This document shows positions 8,583 through 15,420 of a stretch of 30,504 nt of DNA, piece after piece. The DNA lies in assembly GCF_900547735.1 (NCBI RefSeq), contig NZ_URHZ01000069.1:1-30504 (forward strand), given 5' to 3'. The position numbers and the translations under genes were made by a program. Below the pieces are notes generated by a model that worked only from the letters and a program-made list of their open reading frames with translations, was not told the DNA's origin and made no database searches. This DNA comes from an uncultured Clostridium sp. (GTDB lineage: Bacteria > Bacillota > Clostridia > Lachnospirales > Lachnospiraceae). Numbering within the stretch: position 1 is the stretch's first letter; each line of letters begins with the position of its first letter.

Positions 8583-8679
8583 CTTTGCGTTACATTTGCT
8601 TTGCATTGAACCCTGTTTTACTTTGCGTCCCGCCTTGCACGGCATCTGTTTTTGCATCACTTCAACATTTTCGATTATA
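8583..8679 (-). promoter_or_regulatory. Leader of the ABC operon: -10 box and cluster of TTTGC repeats
   Basis: On the minus strand there is a consensus -10, TATAAT (8674-8679), with no good -35 at 17 bases (TTGATA lies 20 bases away). Between it and the ATPase gene, the hexamer CTTTGC or a one-base variant occurs on the plus strand at 8583, 8599, 8621, 8633 and 8650. Such a cluster just downstream of the start of transcription could be an operator. This is inference from the repeats only. The rest of the 8557-8897 gap shows nothing beyond the terminator of the next operon. Confidence 0.35.
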
Positions 8680-8828
8680 TCACCGACGGAATTTTGAACT
8701 ATCAAGAAAATGTTATATTTTTTCTAAATTTAGGTAAAATTTTGTACAACTATCGGAAAATAGAAGCAGACGGTAAGCAAAAGATCTTATGAAAAGAAAC
8801 CACATTCCATAAGCATTTCAAAAGCAGT

Positions 8829-8893
8829 AAAGCGCCCCTCCAAGGTGTCGGTTTGGCTGCATAAAACCAAAATATACCCTGAAGAGGCGCTTT
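8829..8893 (-). terminator. Hairpin after tctA
   Basis: AAAGCGCC (8829-8836) pairs with GGCGCTTT (8886-8893) and encloses further short complementary segments (GGTTT with AAACC). It begins a few bases past the tctA stop on the minus strand. The following T run is weak (CTGCTTTT), so efficiency is uncertain, but the position fits the end of the seven-gene operon. Confidence 0.5.
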
Positions 8894-8897
8894 ATTC

Positions 8898-10412
8898 TTA
8901 TGAACGGGACGCTTTTATTTTGTCAAGAACCATCGGCAGGAATATTCCGATGATAATCAAAGCCGTAATAACCAGGCTGATTGGCCGGTGCAGATAGTAA
9001 GACAGCAGATCTCCCCTTGAAAGGTTGACCGCCTGGCGCAGTCCCTTCTCCGCCATGTGGCCCAGCAGAAAGCCCAGCACCATCGCAGCCGGAGGAAACT
9101 TTGCCAGTCTCATGAAGTAACCGATCAGGCCGAAAATAATCATAATATAGACATTGTACATATCGCTTGAGATTGCATAGGAACCAACCACGGCCAGCAC
9201 GACGATAATCGGGCAGAGAATGTTGACCGGGACTTTTGTAATCCTGACGATGTAGCGGGCAATGAACAGGCCGATGATTCCCATCATGATATTGGCCAGC
9301 ATAAAGCCAAAAATAATTGCATAGGTTGTACCCGCCTTTTTTACAAACAGGTCGGCTCCGGGCTGCAGGCCGTGGATCATCAGTCCTCCCATAAGAACCG
9401 CGGCCGCGGCGCTTCCGGGTATTCCAAGAGTCATCATCGGGATACAGGCCCCGCCCGTAACGGCGTTATTTCCCGCTTCCGATGCGGCCACCCCTTCGTA
9501 GGAACCCTTTCCGAATAATTCCTTATTCTTCGATCTGTTTTTTGCCGTATTATACGCCATCCAGGAACCGATCTCTCCTCCGGCTCCGGGCAGAATTCCG
9601 GCAAATACGCCAATCACGGAGGAACGCAGAATCGTGGGCAGCAGCTTTTTGTATTCCTTCCACGGCAGCAGCACCTTCCCGCTCATCTCAGCCACATCGG
9701 CCACATTGACGGTCTTCCCCTGGCTGCGGGCGTTTTCGAGCTGATCTAACACCTGTGGGATTGAAAACAGGCCAATCAGCGCGGGGACCGTCGGGATTCC
9801 TCCTAACAGCGGCACGATTCCGAAGGTATAGCGGGCATAGCCGGAGGAGGCGTCAATTCCGATACATCCCAGCACCAGGCCAACGCAGCCGGCCAGGAGC
9901 CCCTTGACTAATGACTCCGAGGCCAGGCTTGCGATAACGCTGAGTCCCAGGCAGGCCAGCAGGAAATATTCCATGGAACCGAATTTGAGGGCCGCAGAGG
10001 CCAGCATGGAGGCCAGAAAGAGAAGCGCCACGGCGCTGACGGTCCCGCCAATCATGGAGGCGCTGATGGACACACCGAGAGCCTGCAGCCCCTTTCCCTG
10101 TTTCGTCAGCGGAAAACCGTCCAGGGCGGTCGCCGCAGAGGACGGGGTGCCCGGCGTATGGATTAATATAGCGGTAATCGAGCCGCCGCAGATAGCCGAG
10201 GTGTAAATGGTCATCAGCATGGCTATGGCGGAAATCGGGGTCAGTCCGTAGGTAAACGGAAGCATCAGGGCGATTCCCATTGTCGCGCTGAGCCCCGGCA
10301 GGGCGCCGATAAACATCCCTCCCACAACGCCCAGGAGAATGCAGAACATCGTCTCCAGTGTAAACAGGGACGCAAAGATCTCGGGGCCCGCATCTAAAAA
10401 TGTCTGTAACAA
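8898..10412 (-). CDS. tctA: Tripartite tricarboxylate transporter, large permease TctA
   Basis: A very hydrophobic protein of about 504 aa with roughly a dozen membrane segments. Typical TctA features are the glycine-rich GALPGLSATMGIALMLPFTYGL near the N-terminus and the internally repeated GILPGAGGEIGSWMAYN and GIPGSAAAAVLMGGL stretches. It forms the main channel of a binding-protein-dependent, ion-driven carboxylate importer. For the start I prefer the TTG at 10412, which sits 8 bases behind a perfect GGAGGTGAT; a GTG at 10421 overlaps that ribosome site and has no spacing. It is the last gene of the operon, directly behind tctB. Confidence 0.93.
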   Translation of the reverse strand: MLQTFLDAGPEIFASLFTLETMFCILLGVVGGMFIGALPGLSATMGIALMLPFTYGLTPISAIAMLMTIYTSAICGGSITAILIHTPGTPSSAATALDGFPLTKQGKGLQALGVSISASMIGGTVSAVALLFLASMLASAALKFGSMEYFLLACLGLSVIASLASESLVKGLLAGCVGLVLGCIGIDASSGYARYTFGIVPLLGGIPTVPALIGLFSIPQVLDQLENARSQGKTVNVADVAEMSGKVLLPWKEYKKLLPTILRSSVIGVFAGILPGAGGEIGSWMAYNTAKNRSKNKELFGKGSYEGVAASEAGNNAVTGGACIPMMTLGIPGSAAAAVLMGGLMIHGLQPGADLFVKKAGTTYAIIFGFMLANIMMGIIGLFIARYIVRITKVPVNILCPIIVVLAVVGSYAISSDMYNVYIMIIFGLIGYFMRLAKFPPAAMVLGFLLGHMAEKGLRQAVNLSRGDLLSYYLHRPISLVITALIIIGIFLPMVLDKIKASRS

Positions 10413-10425
10413 AACAATCACCTCC

Positions 10426-10884
10426 TCAAAACAGAATTCCCGCGGGCAGGCTGAGTTTTAACCCCATGCAAAACATCGCATAGAGGAACAGATCCATCCC
10501 GGCCGTCACTCCCAACAGTATGAACGGTTTCCTGACCTTCAGAAAATACATGAATGCGGCCATAAAAATGGAAGTCGCCACAAAAAAGCCGATGCTCCTG
10601 ATTCCAATGATATAAAGCACCATAATGCAGTATGCCTTGCACGGCAGGATAAACTGCTTTAAAAAACCGTCTCCTTCCCGGAGTTCTCCTTTTTTTATCC
10701 GCTTTGACTGTTCAGCTATGCTGCCTGTCAGCAGCAGCACGGCTAAAAGAAAGGTCACAGTCAGAAATAACCGGGGAAACATCCGGGCGGCTTCCGGAAA
10801 AGCCAGCGATAAATACCAGAACCAGCCGCTGAAAAGTATCAGGATGATTCCTATTACAACATCCAGTGTCAAATACTTTTTCAT
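10426..10884 (-). CDS. tctB: Tripartite tricarboxylate transporter, small permease TctB
   Basis: A 152-aa membrane protein with four predicted membrane segments, the size and layout of TctB. It starts behind AAAGGAGGAG and ends 13 bases before the likely tctA start. TctB pairs with TctA in the membrane; this family is poorly conserved in sequence, so position and topology carry much of the call. Confidence 0.88.
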   Translation of the reverse strand: MKKYLTLDVVIGIILILFSGWFWYLSLAFPEAARMFPRLFLTVTFLLAVLLLTGSIAEQSKRIKKGELREGDGFLKQFILPCKAYCIMVLYIIGIRSIGFFVATSIFMAAFMYFLKVRKPFILLGVTAGMDLFLYAMFCMGLKLSLPAGILF

Positions 10885-10943
10885 TTCACTCCTCCTTTCC
10901 GAAACAAACAGGATTCATTAACATCCTCTGCTTTTCCCGTCCC

Positions 10944-12053
10944 CTACTCATTGTATCCAAGCTGATCCGCGTATTTTTCCACCATTTCTTTGACGCCGGC
11001 TAAATATGCGGCATACTCTTCGCTGCCCATAAAGTCCACTTCGTATCCTCCTGCTTTCATGGTCGCCAGGTAGTCCGGATCTTCCGACGCCTTTTTGCAG
11101 GCATCCTCAAGAATTGCCTTCAGCTCTTCGTCCATTCCGTTCGGCACGACGATGCCGCGCGAGGAACCCAGAACAACGTCAAAACCCTGTTCTTTTCCCG
11201 TCGGCACATCGGGAAGAATTTCCGATCGTTCCGATGCCAGAACGGCCAGTATTTTGGCGTTGCCGTCCTCGAACATGGTAAAGGAATCGCCTACCTTGCC
11301 AAAATAGATATCTGTCTCGGCTCCCAGGAATCCGGCTTTGGAGGCCGATATACCGTCCGCGTAATTGATTCCGGTCATATTTGTAATTTTGCTCCATTCC
11401 ATGAACTCATACATCGCAATCTCATCGGCTCCGCCTCCCGAGGTCAGGCTGACTAAAAATTCCGTTCCCGAATTTTCCTTCAGACAGGCAACTAATTCTT
11501 CCAGATTGTCCACATCATCAAACCGGCTGTCATCCGCCCGGACACAGATGGTGCAATAGTCCGTCACACAGTTTACGAGAGGGGTATAATCATCCATCGT
11601 ATACTGGATTTGAAGAGATTTGTTTAAATAGTTGCAGAATTGAGGCGTGGCCAGGGAGCCGATATTATAGCCGTCCGGCGCAGACTGGATTAAGCGGATC
11701 CAGGCATTCCAGTTCTGCCCTCCCGTCACATTTTCAACCGTCACGGTTCCTTTTCCCGGCAGATACTTTTCTATGTAAGGGGAAATCATTCTGGCGCAGA
11801 GATCCAGTCCTCCTCCCGCACTGCCGGAACAGATATAGGTAATATTTTTCGTCGGAAAATCTGCGTATGATCCACCGGCTGAATCCGCCGCGGTTTTTTC
11901 CGGTTTACTTTCCGCCTGTTCCCCGTTCCCGGTACCGGCTGCGGCCTGAGCGGTCTCTTTTGCCGGAGTTCCGGCACTGTTCCCGCCGCTGCATCCCGCC
12001 AGAACACCCATCATCATGCTGAGACATAAAACTGCTGCTAATCTTTTTTTCAT
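10944..12053 (-). CDS. tctC: Tripartite tricarboxylate transporter substrate-binding lipoprotein TctC
   Basis: A 369-aa binding protein (Bug/TctC family). The N-terminus is a lipoprotein signal with lipobox LAGC, then a Ala/Gly/Lys/Glu-rich linker of about 45 residues that makes it longer than the usual 320 or so. The mature domain begins YADFPTKNITYICSGSAGGGLD, the family's substrate-loop region. In a Gram-positive cell the receptor has to be membrane-anchored, which the lipobox provides. It is preceded by GGGAGG and followed by tctB and tctA. The substrate is unknown; Tct systems are known for citrate and other carboxylates, and the enzymes upstream suggest a tricarboxylate or hydroxy-oxo-dicarboxylate. 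Confidence 0.93.
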   Translation of the reverse strand: MKKRLAAVLCLSMMMGVLAGCSGGNSAGTPAKETAQAAAGTGNGEQAESKPEKTAADSAGGSYADFPTKNITYICSGSAGGGLDLCARMISPYIEKYLPGKGTVTVENVTGGQNWNAWIRLIQSAPDGYNIGSLATPQFCNYLNKSLQIQYTMDDYTPLVNCVTDYCTICVRADDSRFDDVDNLEELVACLKENSGTEFLVSLTSGGGADEIAMYEFMEWSKITNMTGINYADGISASKAGFLGAETDIYFGKVGDSFTMFEDGNAKILAVLASERSEILPDVPTGKEQGFDVVLGSSRGIVVPNGMDEELKAILEDACKKASEDPDYLATMKAGGYEVDFMGSEEYAAYLAGVKEMVEKYADQLGYNE

Positions 12054-12065
12054 TTGTTTTCCTCC

Positions 12066-13067
12066 CTATGCATTATATTTTGTAAAATACATCCCGTTTT
12101 GAAACTGTCCGGGGGCCGTGATCCTCCCTTCTTCCACTCCCGTCACATTCTCATAACAGCGTTCCACCATAGCCTGCAAAACCTCGTCCGTACTGGCTCC
12201 CATGTGCGGCGTAATCACGGTATTATCGAGACTGAACAGGGGATTCCCGGCCGCAGACGCCGGATTGTCCTCCTGCTCCATCACATCCAGGGCAGCCCCT
12301 GCTATCGTCCCTTCCGCCAGTGCCTCGTATAAATCCGCCTCGTTGACCACTCCGCCCCTGGCCGCATTGATAATCACGGCGGTTCTCTTCATCATTGCCA
12401 TCGTTTCCCGGTTGACCAGATACTTTGTCTCCGGTACCAGCGGGACATGGAGCGTAATTACATCCGAAGTGCGAAACAATGTTTCCAGCTCCACATACCG
12501 AAGCACTTCCCTCTCTTCCGTCTCAGGCGGAAGACGGCGCGCATCATAATACTGGACCCTGGCCCCGAATCCCCGCATCAGCCGGGCAACCGCTCTTCCT
12601 ATATTGCCGATTCCGATAATGCCGATGCACTTGCCGCAGATCGTATGGCACTGGGGCAGATAAACCTCCTTGGACCAGATACCTTTACTTAAATCCCGGT
12701 TAAGCGGGAGAATTCTCCTGTATAAGGCGAGAAGCAGGGCCACCGTCATTTCGGAAACCTGTACCGCGTTGATTCCCGCGCAGTTCATAAAGGGAATATT
12801 GTAACTGCCGATCTGTTTCATATCATACTGGTCAAAGCCGGCCCCCCACTTCTGCATCAGCTTCAGATTCCGTGCAGACTTAAGCAGTTCATCGCTCAGC
12901 TCCACCCTGCCGCGCAAAAACAGATAGTCCGCATCTTTTGTCTCCTCAATCAGGACATTCTGTTCCGGGACTCCCACAAATTTGAGTCTGTACCCCTCCG
13001 GACACAGCTCTTTAAAAAGCTCCACCGCCTTATCGTTGTAAATTCCCGCGACGACTATCTTTCTCAC
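12066..13067 (-). CDS. D-isomer-specific 2-hydroxyacid dehydrogenase
   Basis: A 333-aa NAD-dependent dehydrogenase that interconverts 2-oxo and D-2-hydroxy acids. The Rossmann motif GIGNIG is at 152-157 with Asp175 at the end of the next strand (favouring NAD over NADP). The catalytic triad is complete: Arg237 in NAARGG, Glu266 in DVMEQED and His288 in TPHMG. It starts with a GTG that overlaps the stop of the RraA-like gene (GTGA, 13064-13067), so the two are probably translationally coupled. In this operon it could reduce pyruvate or oxaloacetate released by the aldolase, or oxidise an imported hydroxy acid before cleavage. Confidence 0.9.
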   Translation of the reverse strand: MRKIVVAGIYNDKAVELFKELCPEGYRLKFVGVPEQNVLIEETKDADYLFLRGRVELSDELLKSARNLKLMQKWGAGFDQYDMKQIGSYNIPFMNCAGINAVQVSEMTVALLLALYRRILPLNRDLSKGIWSKEVYLPQCHTICGKCIGIIGIGNIGRAVARLMRGFGARVQYYDARRLPPETEEREVLRYVELETLFRTSDVITLHVPLVPETKYLVNRETMAMMKRTAVIINAARGGVVNEADLYEALAEGTIAGAALDVMEQEDNPASAAGNPLFSLDNTVITPHMGASTDEVLQAMVERCYENVTGVEEGRITAPGQFQNGMYFTKYNA

Positions 13068-13768
13068 CGATCTCCCTCCTCTATGTAAAGAAAATCCGCC
13101 TGCTCCATCTTGCCCCGGTACAGTTCCTCATGTTTTTCATAATTGACACGGCCGGCCGTATAATCGGAGATGGTCTTTTCCTCCGACGCAAACTTTTTTC
13201 TGACCTCTTTAAGGATTTCCGGAGCGTCCTCCGGCCGTATCACAACGATTCCATCCCGGTCACCCACTAAAATATCACCGGGCCGTATCACCTGTCCGCC
13301 GACACAGACGGGGACATTGATCTCACCGGGGCCGTTTTTATACGGTCCCTGGGGAGTGATTCCCTTACAGTAGACCGGAAAGTCCATCTCCCGCACGGCG
13401 TCGCTGTCCCTCATGCATCCCTCGACCACCACTCCGGCAAATCCTCTTGAAATACAATAGCGCATCATAATCTCACCGGCCAGGGCGCGCTCCATCCCTC
13501 CGCGTCCGTCCACCACCAGCACATCTCCCGGTTTTGCCAGATCCATTGCCCGGTGAAACATCATGTTGTCTCCCGAGGGACATTTCACCGTAAAAGCCAC
13601 GCCCAAAAGAGGGGCGTCATTCAACGGCTTTATCTCCGAGCCGGTACAGTAAAGCCGCTCCATCACATCACCAATGTTGCTGGAAGGAAATCCCCGGAAC
13701 TGCTCCACCAGCTCAGGATCCGGCCTGTTTATATTTAAGAAAACTCTGCGTCCTACATAATTACCCAT
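13064..13768 (-). CDS. RraA family protein, likely HMG/CHA-type class II pyruvate aldolase
   Basis: A 234-aa member of the RraA/dimethylmenaquinone methyltransferase-like fold. The metal-dependent aldolases of this family (4-hydroxy-4-methyl-2-oxoglutarate / 4-carboxy-4-hydroxy-2-oxoadipate aldolase) use an Arg-Asp pair, seen here as GCMRDSD (Arg120, Asp121), after the loop GRGGMERALAGEI. The C-terminal GDRDGIVVI is also typical. Its neighbour of the GalB hydratase type and its coupling to a dehydrogenase argue for an aldolase or oxaloacetate-decarboxylase role rather than inhibition of RNase E. It has an AAAGGAG ribosome site. The exact substrate is inference. Confidence 0.85.
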   Translation of the reverse strand: MGNYVGRRVFLNINRPDPELVEQFRGFPSSNIGDVMERLYCTGSEIKPLNDAPLLGVAFTVKCPSGDNMMFHRAMDLAKPGDVLVVDGRGGMERALAGEIMMRYCISRGFAGVVVEGCMRDSDAVREMDFPVYCKGITPQGPYKNGPGEINVPVCVGGQVIRPGDILVGDRDGIVVIRPEDAPEILKEVRKKFASEEKTISDYTAGRVNYEKHEELYRGKMEQADFLYIEEGDR

Positions 13769-13824
13769 ACTTTTATTCTCCTTTTCTTTCTATAAAATCC
13801 AACGGTACTAAAATAATATGAATC

Positions 13825-14178
13825 TTAATCGGTCAACTGCCACGTCAGCCCGCTGCCGTCCGAAAAGCTGCTGACTGTCCGTCCGGTATCTGCTATCTTC
13901 TTTTTTTCACTCTTAAAATCAATCCCCTTCGCTTTCAGGCACTCCACATCATCACTTTCCCCCTCGCTCTTAAAAGCGACATGGTGGATGCCGGTAAACT
14001 CCCCGTCCTGCACTTTATGTATCTCAAAAACCACCTGATTCTCCCCGGGCAGCGCCATCTCAACCGAGTTTCTCTGCGGCATGCTGCGTGTCACGGTCAG
14101 GCCCAGTTTTTCAAACATGGCTATCGTTTCATCGAACTCCGTTACCCTGAGATCAATATGATCGACTCTAACTAACAT
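13825..14178 (-). CDS. VOC (glyoxalase/dioxygenase fold) protein
   Basis: A 117-aa single-unit vicinal-oxygen-chelate protein with two beta-alpha-beta-beta-beta halves. Three expected metal ligands can be assigned: His7 (VDHIDL), Glu52 (VVFEIHK) and His65 or His66 (GIHHVAF). The fourth, normally a Glu in the last strand, is Gln114 (LTWQLTD). It may bind metal more weakly, or act as an isomerase, epimerase or binding protein. It lies between the hydratase-like and aldolase-like genes, 12 bases after the former, with a TAAGGAGG ribosome site, so it is presumably part of the same pathway. Confidence 0.82.
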   Translation of the reverse strand: MLVRVDHIDLRVTEFDETIAMFEKLGLTVTRSMPQRNSVEMALPGENQVVFEIHKVQDGEFTGIHHVAFKSEGESDDVECLKAKGIDFKSEKKKIADTGRTVSSFSDGSGLTWQLTD

Positions 14179-14190
14179 ATATTTACCTCC

Positions 14191-14934
14191 TTACCACACA
14201 AAACCGCCGGAAGCGGCAACAGGATGATAGATAGAAAATGCCTCCGCGTATTTACAGCCCGGCCGGCTTCCGCGGCCCGACGCTTCATTGGCCCGCGCCT
14301 CCGCTTTGCGCTTATAGGCGGCATACATCCCGGGCTGTGTGGAAAACACCTTCATCGCGCGGCTTTTTATCTCAAACACGTCTGTAATATCGACATAGAC
14401 AACCGGTTTAAAATCACTGATTTCCGTGACATGGGGCTCAAAACCGAAAATCGGCGTCTGTCTGGGTGAAACCTCCAGCCCATCCAGGAAACCGGCTCCG
14501 GTTGCGGCGGCATGCGCCTTTTGAACGAGTTGATGAACCGTGTTATGGTCCGGGTTAAATGCATCAAAGGCAGAATGTGTGATGATCAGATTCGGCCGGA
14601 ACTCCCTTATCTCATGGGCCAGTTTTTCAACACAGCCATCCGCTCCCGTCATCGGATAATCCGGCAGTCCCCAGAATTCCGCCTCTTCCACGCCCAGTAT
14701 CCTGGCCGCCTCGGCTCCCTCCGCGCGCCGCCGCTTTAATCCTTCCTCCGCATTAGCTCCTTCCGCCTTCCAGTAGTCATTAGCCTCACCGCGCAGCCCG
14801 TCGGACACGATGATGAGCTTAATGGCGCTACCCTCCTGTGCATAGCGCGCTATCGCGCCCCCGCTTCTCCATACAAAATCTCCAATATGGCCGGCAACAA
14901 CCAGGATTCTCGGTTTTTCAAAAACAGTGGTCAT
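14191..14934 (-). CDS. PIG-L superfamily protein, 4-oxalomesaconate hydratase (GalB)-like
   Basis: A 247-aa PIG-L/LmbE-fold zinc protein. Classical deacetylases have AHPDD; here the motif is AGHIGDFVWRSGGAI (His16, Gly18, Asp19), so the first Asp, the general base of the deacetylases, is missing. The xxDFVWRxGGAI form is, from memory, that of GalB, the 4-oxalomesaconate hydratase of gallate breakdown in Pseudomonas putida. Other metal-site residues remain: THSAFDAFNPDHNTVH with His120, Asp129, His130 and His134. It is the first gene of the operon, starting 70 bases after the sigma-54 -12 box, behind GGAGAGG. With the RraA-type aldolase downstream it suggests hydration followed by aldol cleavage. 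Alternative: a deacetylase with altered catalysis. Confidence 0.82.
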   Translation of the reverse strand: MTTVFEKPRILVVAGHIGDFVWRSGGAIARYAQEGSAIKLIIVSDGLRGEANDYWKAEGANAEEGLKRRRAEGAEAARILGVEEAEFWGLPDYPMTGADGCVEKLAHEIREFRPNLIITHSAFDAFNPDHNTVHQLVQKAHAAATGAGFLDGLEVSPRQTPIFGFEPHVTEISDFKPVVYVDITDVFEIKSRAMKVFSTQPGMYAAYKRKAEARANEASGRGSRPGCKYAEAFSIYHPVAASGGFVW

Positions 14935-15003
14935 GATGGTCCTCTCCTTTTCTTTTTTTGTTGGTCTTCTGGATCCTTTTACTTGCTTTCAGTTATATAT
15001 AAC

Positions 15004-15019
15004 AGCAAGTTGCATGCCA
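15004..15019 (-). promoter_or_regulatory. Sigma-54 promoter of the tricarboxylate operon
   Basis: Minus-strand TGGCATGCAACTTGCT has the -24 element TGGCA, the -12 element TTGCT and exactly ten bases between GG and GC, matching the sigma-54 consensus TGGCAC-N5-TTGCW. Transcription would start near 14992, about 58 bases before the GalB-like gene. A sigma-54 activator gene is present at 913-2874. Confidence 0.8.
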
Positions 15020-15080
15020 CTATTTTGTAATGCGCCTTATTTTTCTCTGATTTCATACCACTTTTAAATCATATTATCTG

Positions 15081-15094
15081 AAATCAACTGATTT
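15081..15094. promoter_or_regulatory. Candidate enhancer site for the sigma-54 activator
   Basis: AAATCA-AC-TGATTT is a perfect 6+2+6 palindrome 62 bases upstream of the -24 box. Another TGATTT lies at 15048-15053. Enhancer sites for Fis-type activators are usually palindromes about 80-200 bases upstream of the start, so position and form fit. No binding data are possible here. The remaining 14935-15420 gap holds the sigma-54 promoter and a run of five GTTTC words (15185-15241) of unknown meaning. Confidence 0.35.
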
Positions 15095-15329
15095 ATCAAC
15101 TTTCTGAGGCTAAAAATAATTCCTTTAAATTCCAATTTTAATTATTGAAGAGGGAACGTGTTTTGGCTGGATATATCCTCATTTGTTTCAAGTGTTTCAT
15201 TCTATTGTTACGTCGTTTCCCAAACTGTTTCTCTATGTTTCATTTTCCCTTTTATCGCATATTATCCATTCCGAACTGCCTCTCTCTCCCAATCCGGATG
15301 TATGGATTTTGTTAAAAAATTATGTTATA

Positions 15330-15340
15330 CTGTGTCACAG
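15330..15340. promoter_or_regulatory. Palindrome next to the -10-like box of the MATE gene
   Basis: CTGTGTCACAG is a perfect 5+1+5 palindrome that overlaps the last base of a TATACT sequence (15326-15331) about 90 bases before the pump gene. Such a position is typical of a repressor operator. No convincing -35 is present, and the regulator is not identifiable. Confidence 0.3.
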
Positions 15341-15420
15341 ATTGTAACGTTCCGTACCTTCATCGTTACCAAAGCTTATACATTATCGGATCAATTTCCG
15401 GAAACCGGGAGATGAATTTT

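Noticed and set aside
8641..8655. GGCATCTGTTTTTGC as a second sigma-54 promoter
   Set aside because: The distance between GG and GC is 11 bases instead of 10 and it points to the plus strand, where no gene starts.
13064..13768. Annotation as RNase E inhibitor RraA
   Set aside because: The Arg-Asp pair of the aldolase branch is present and the gene lies in a catabolic operon; RNA metabolism is not indicated.
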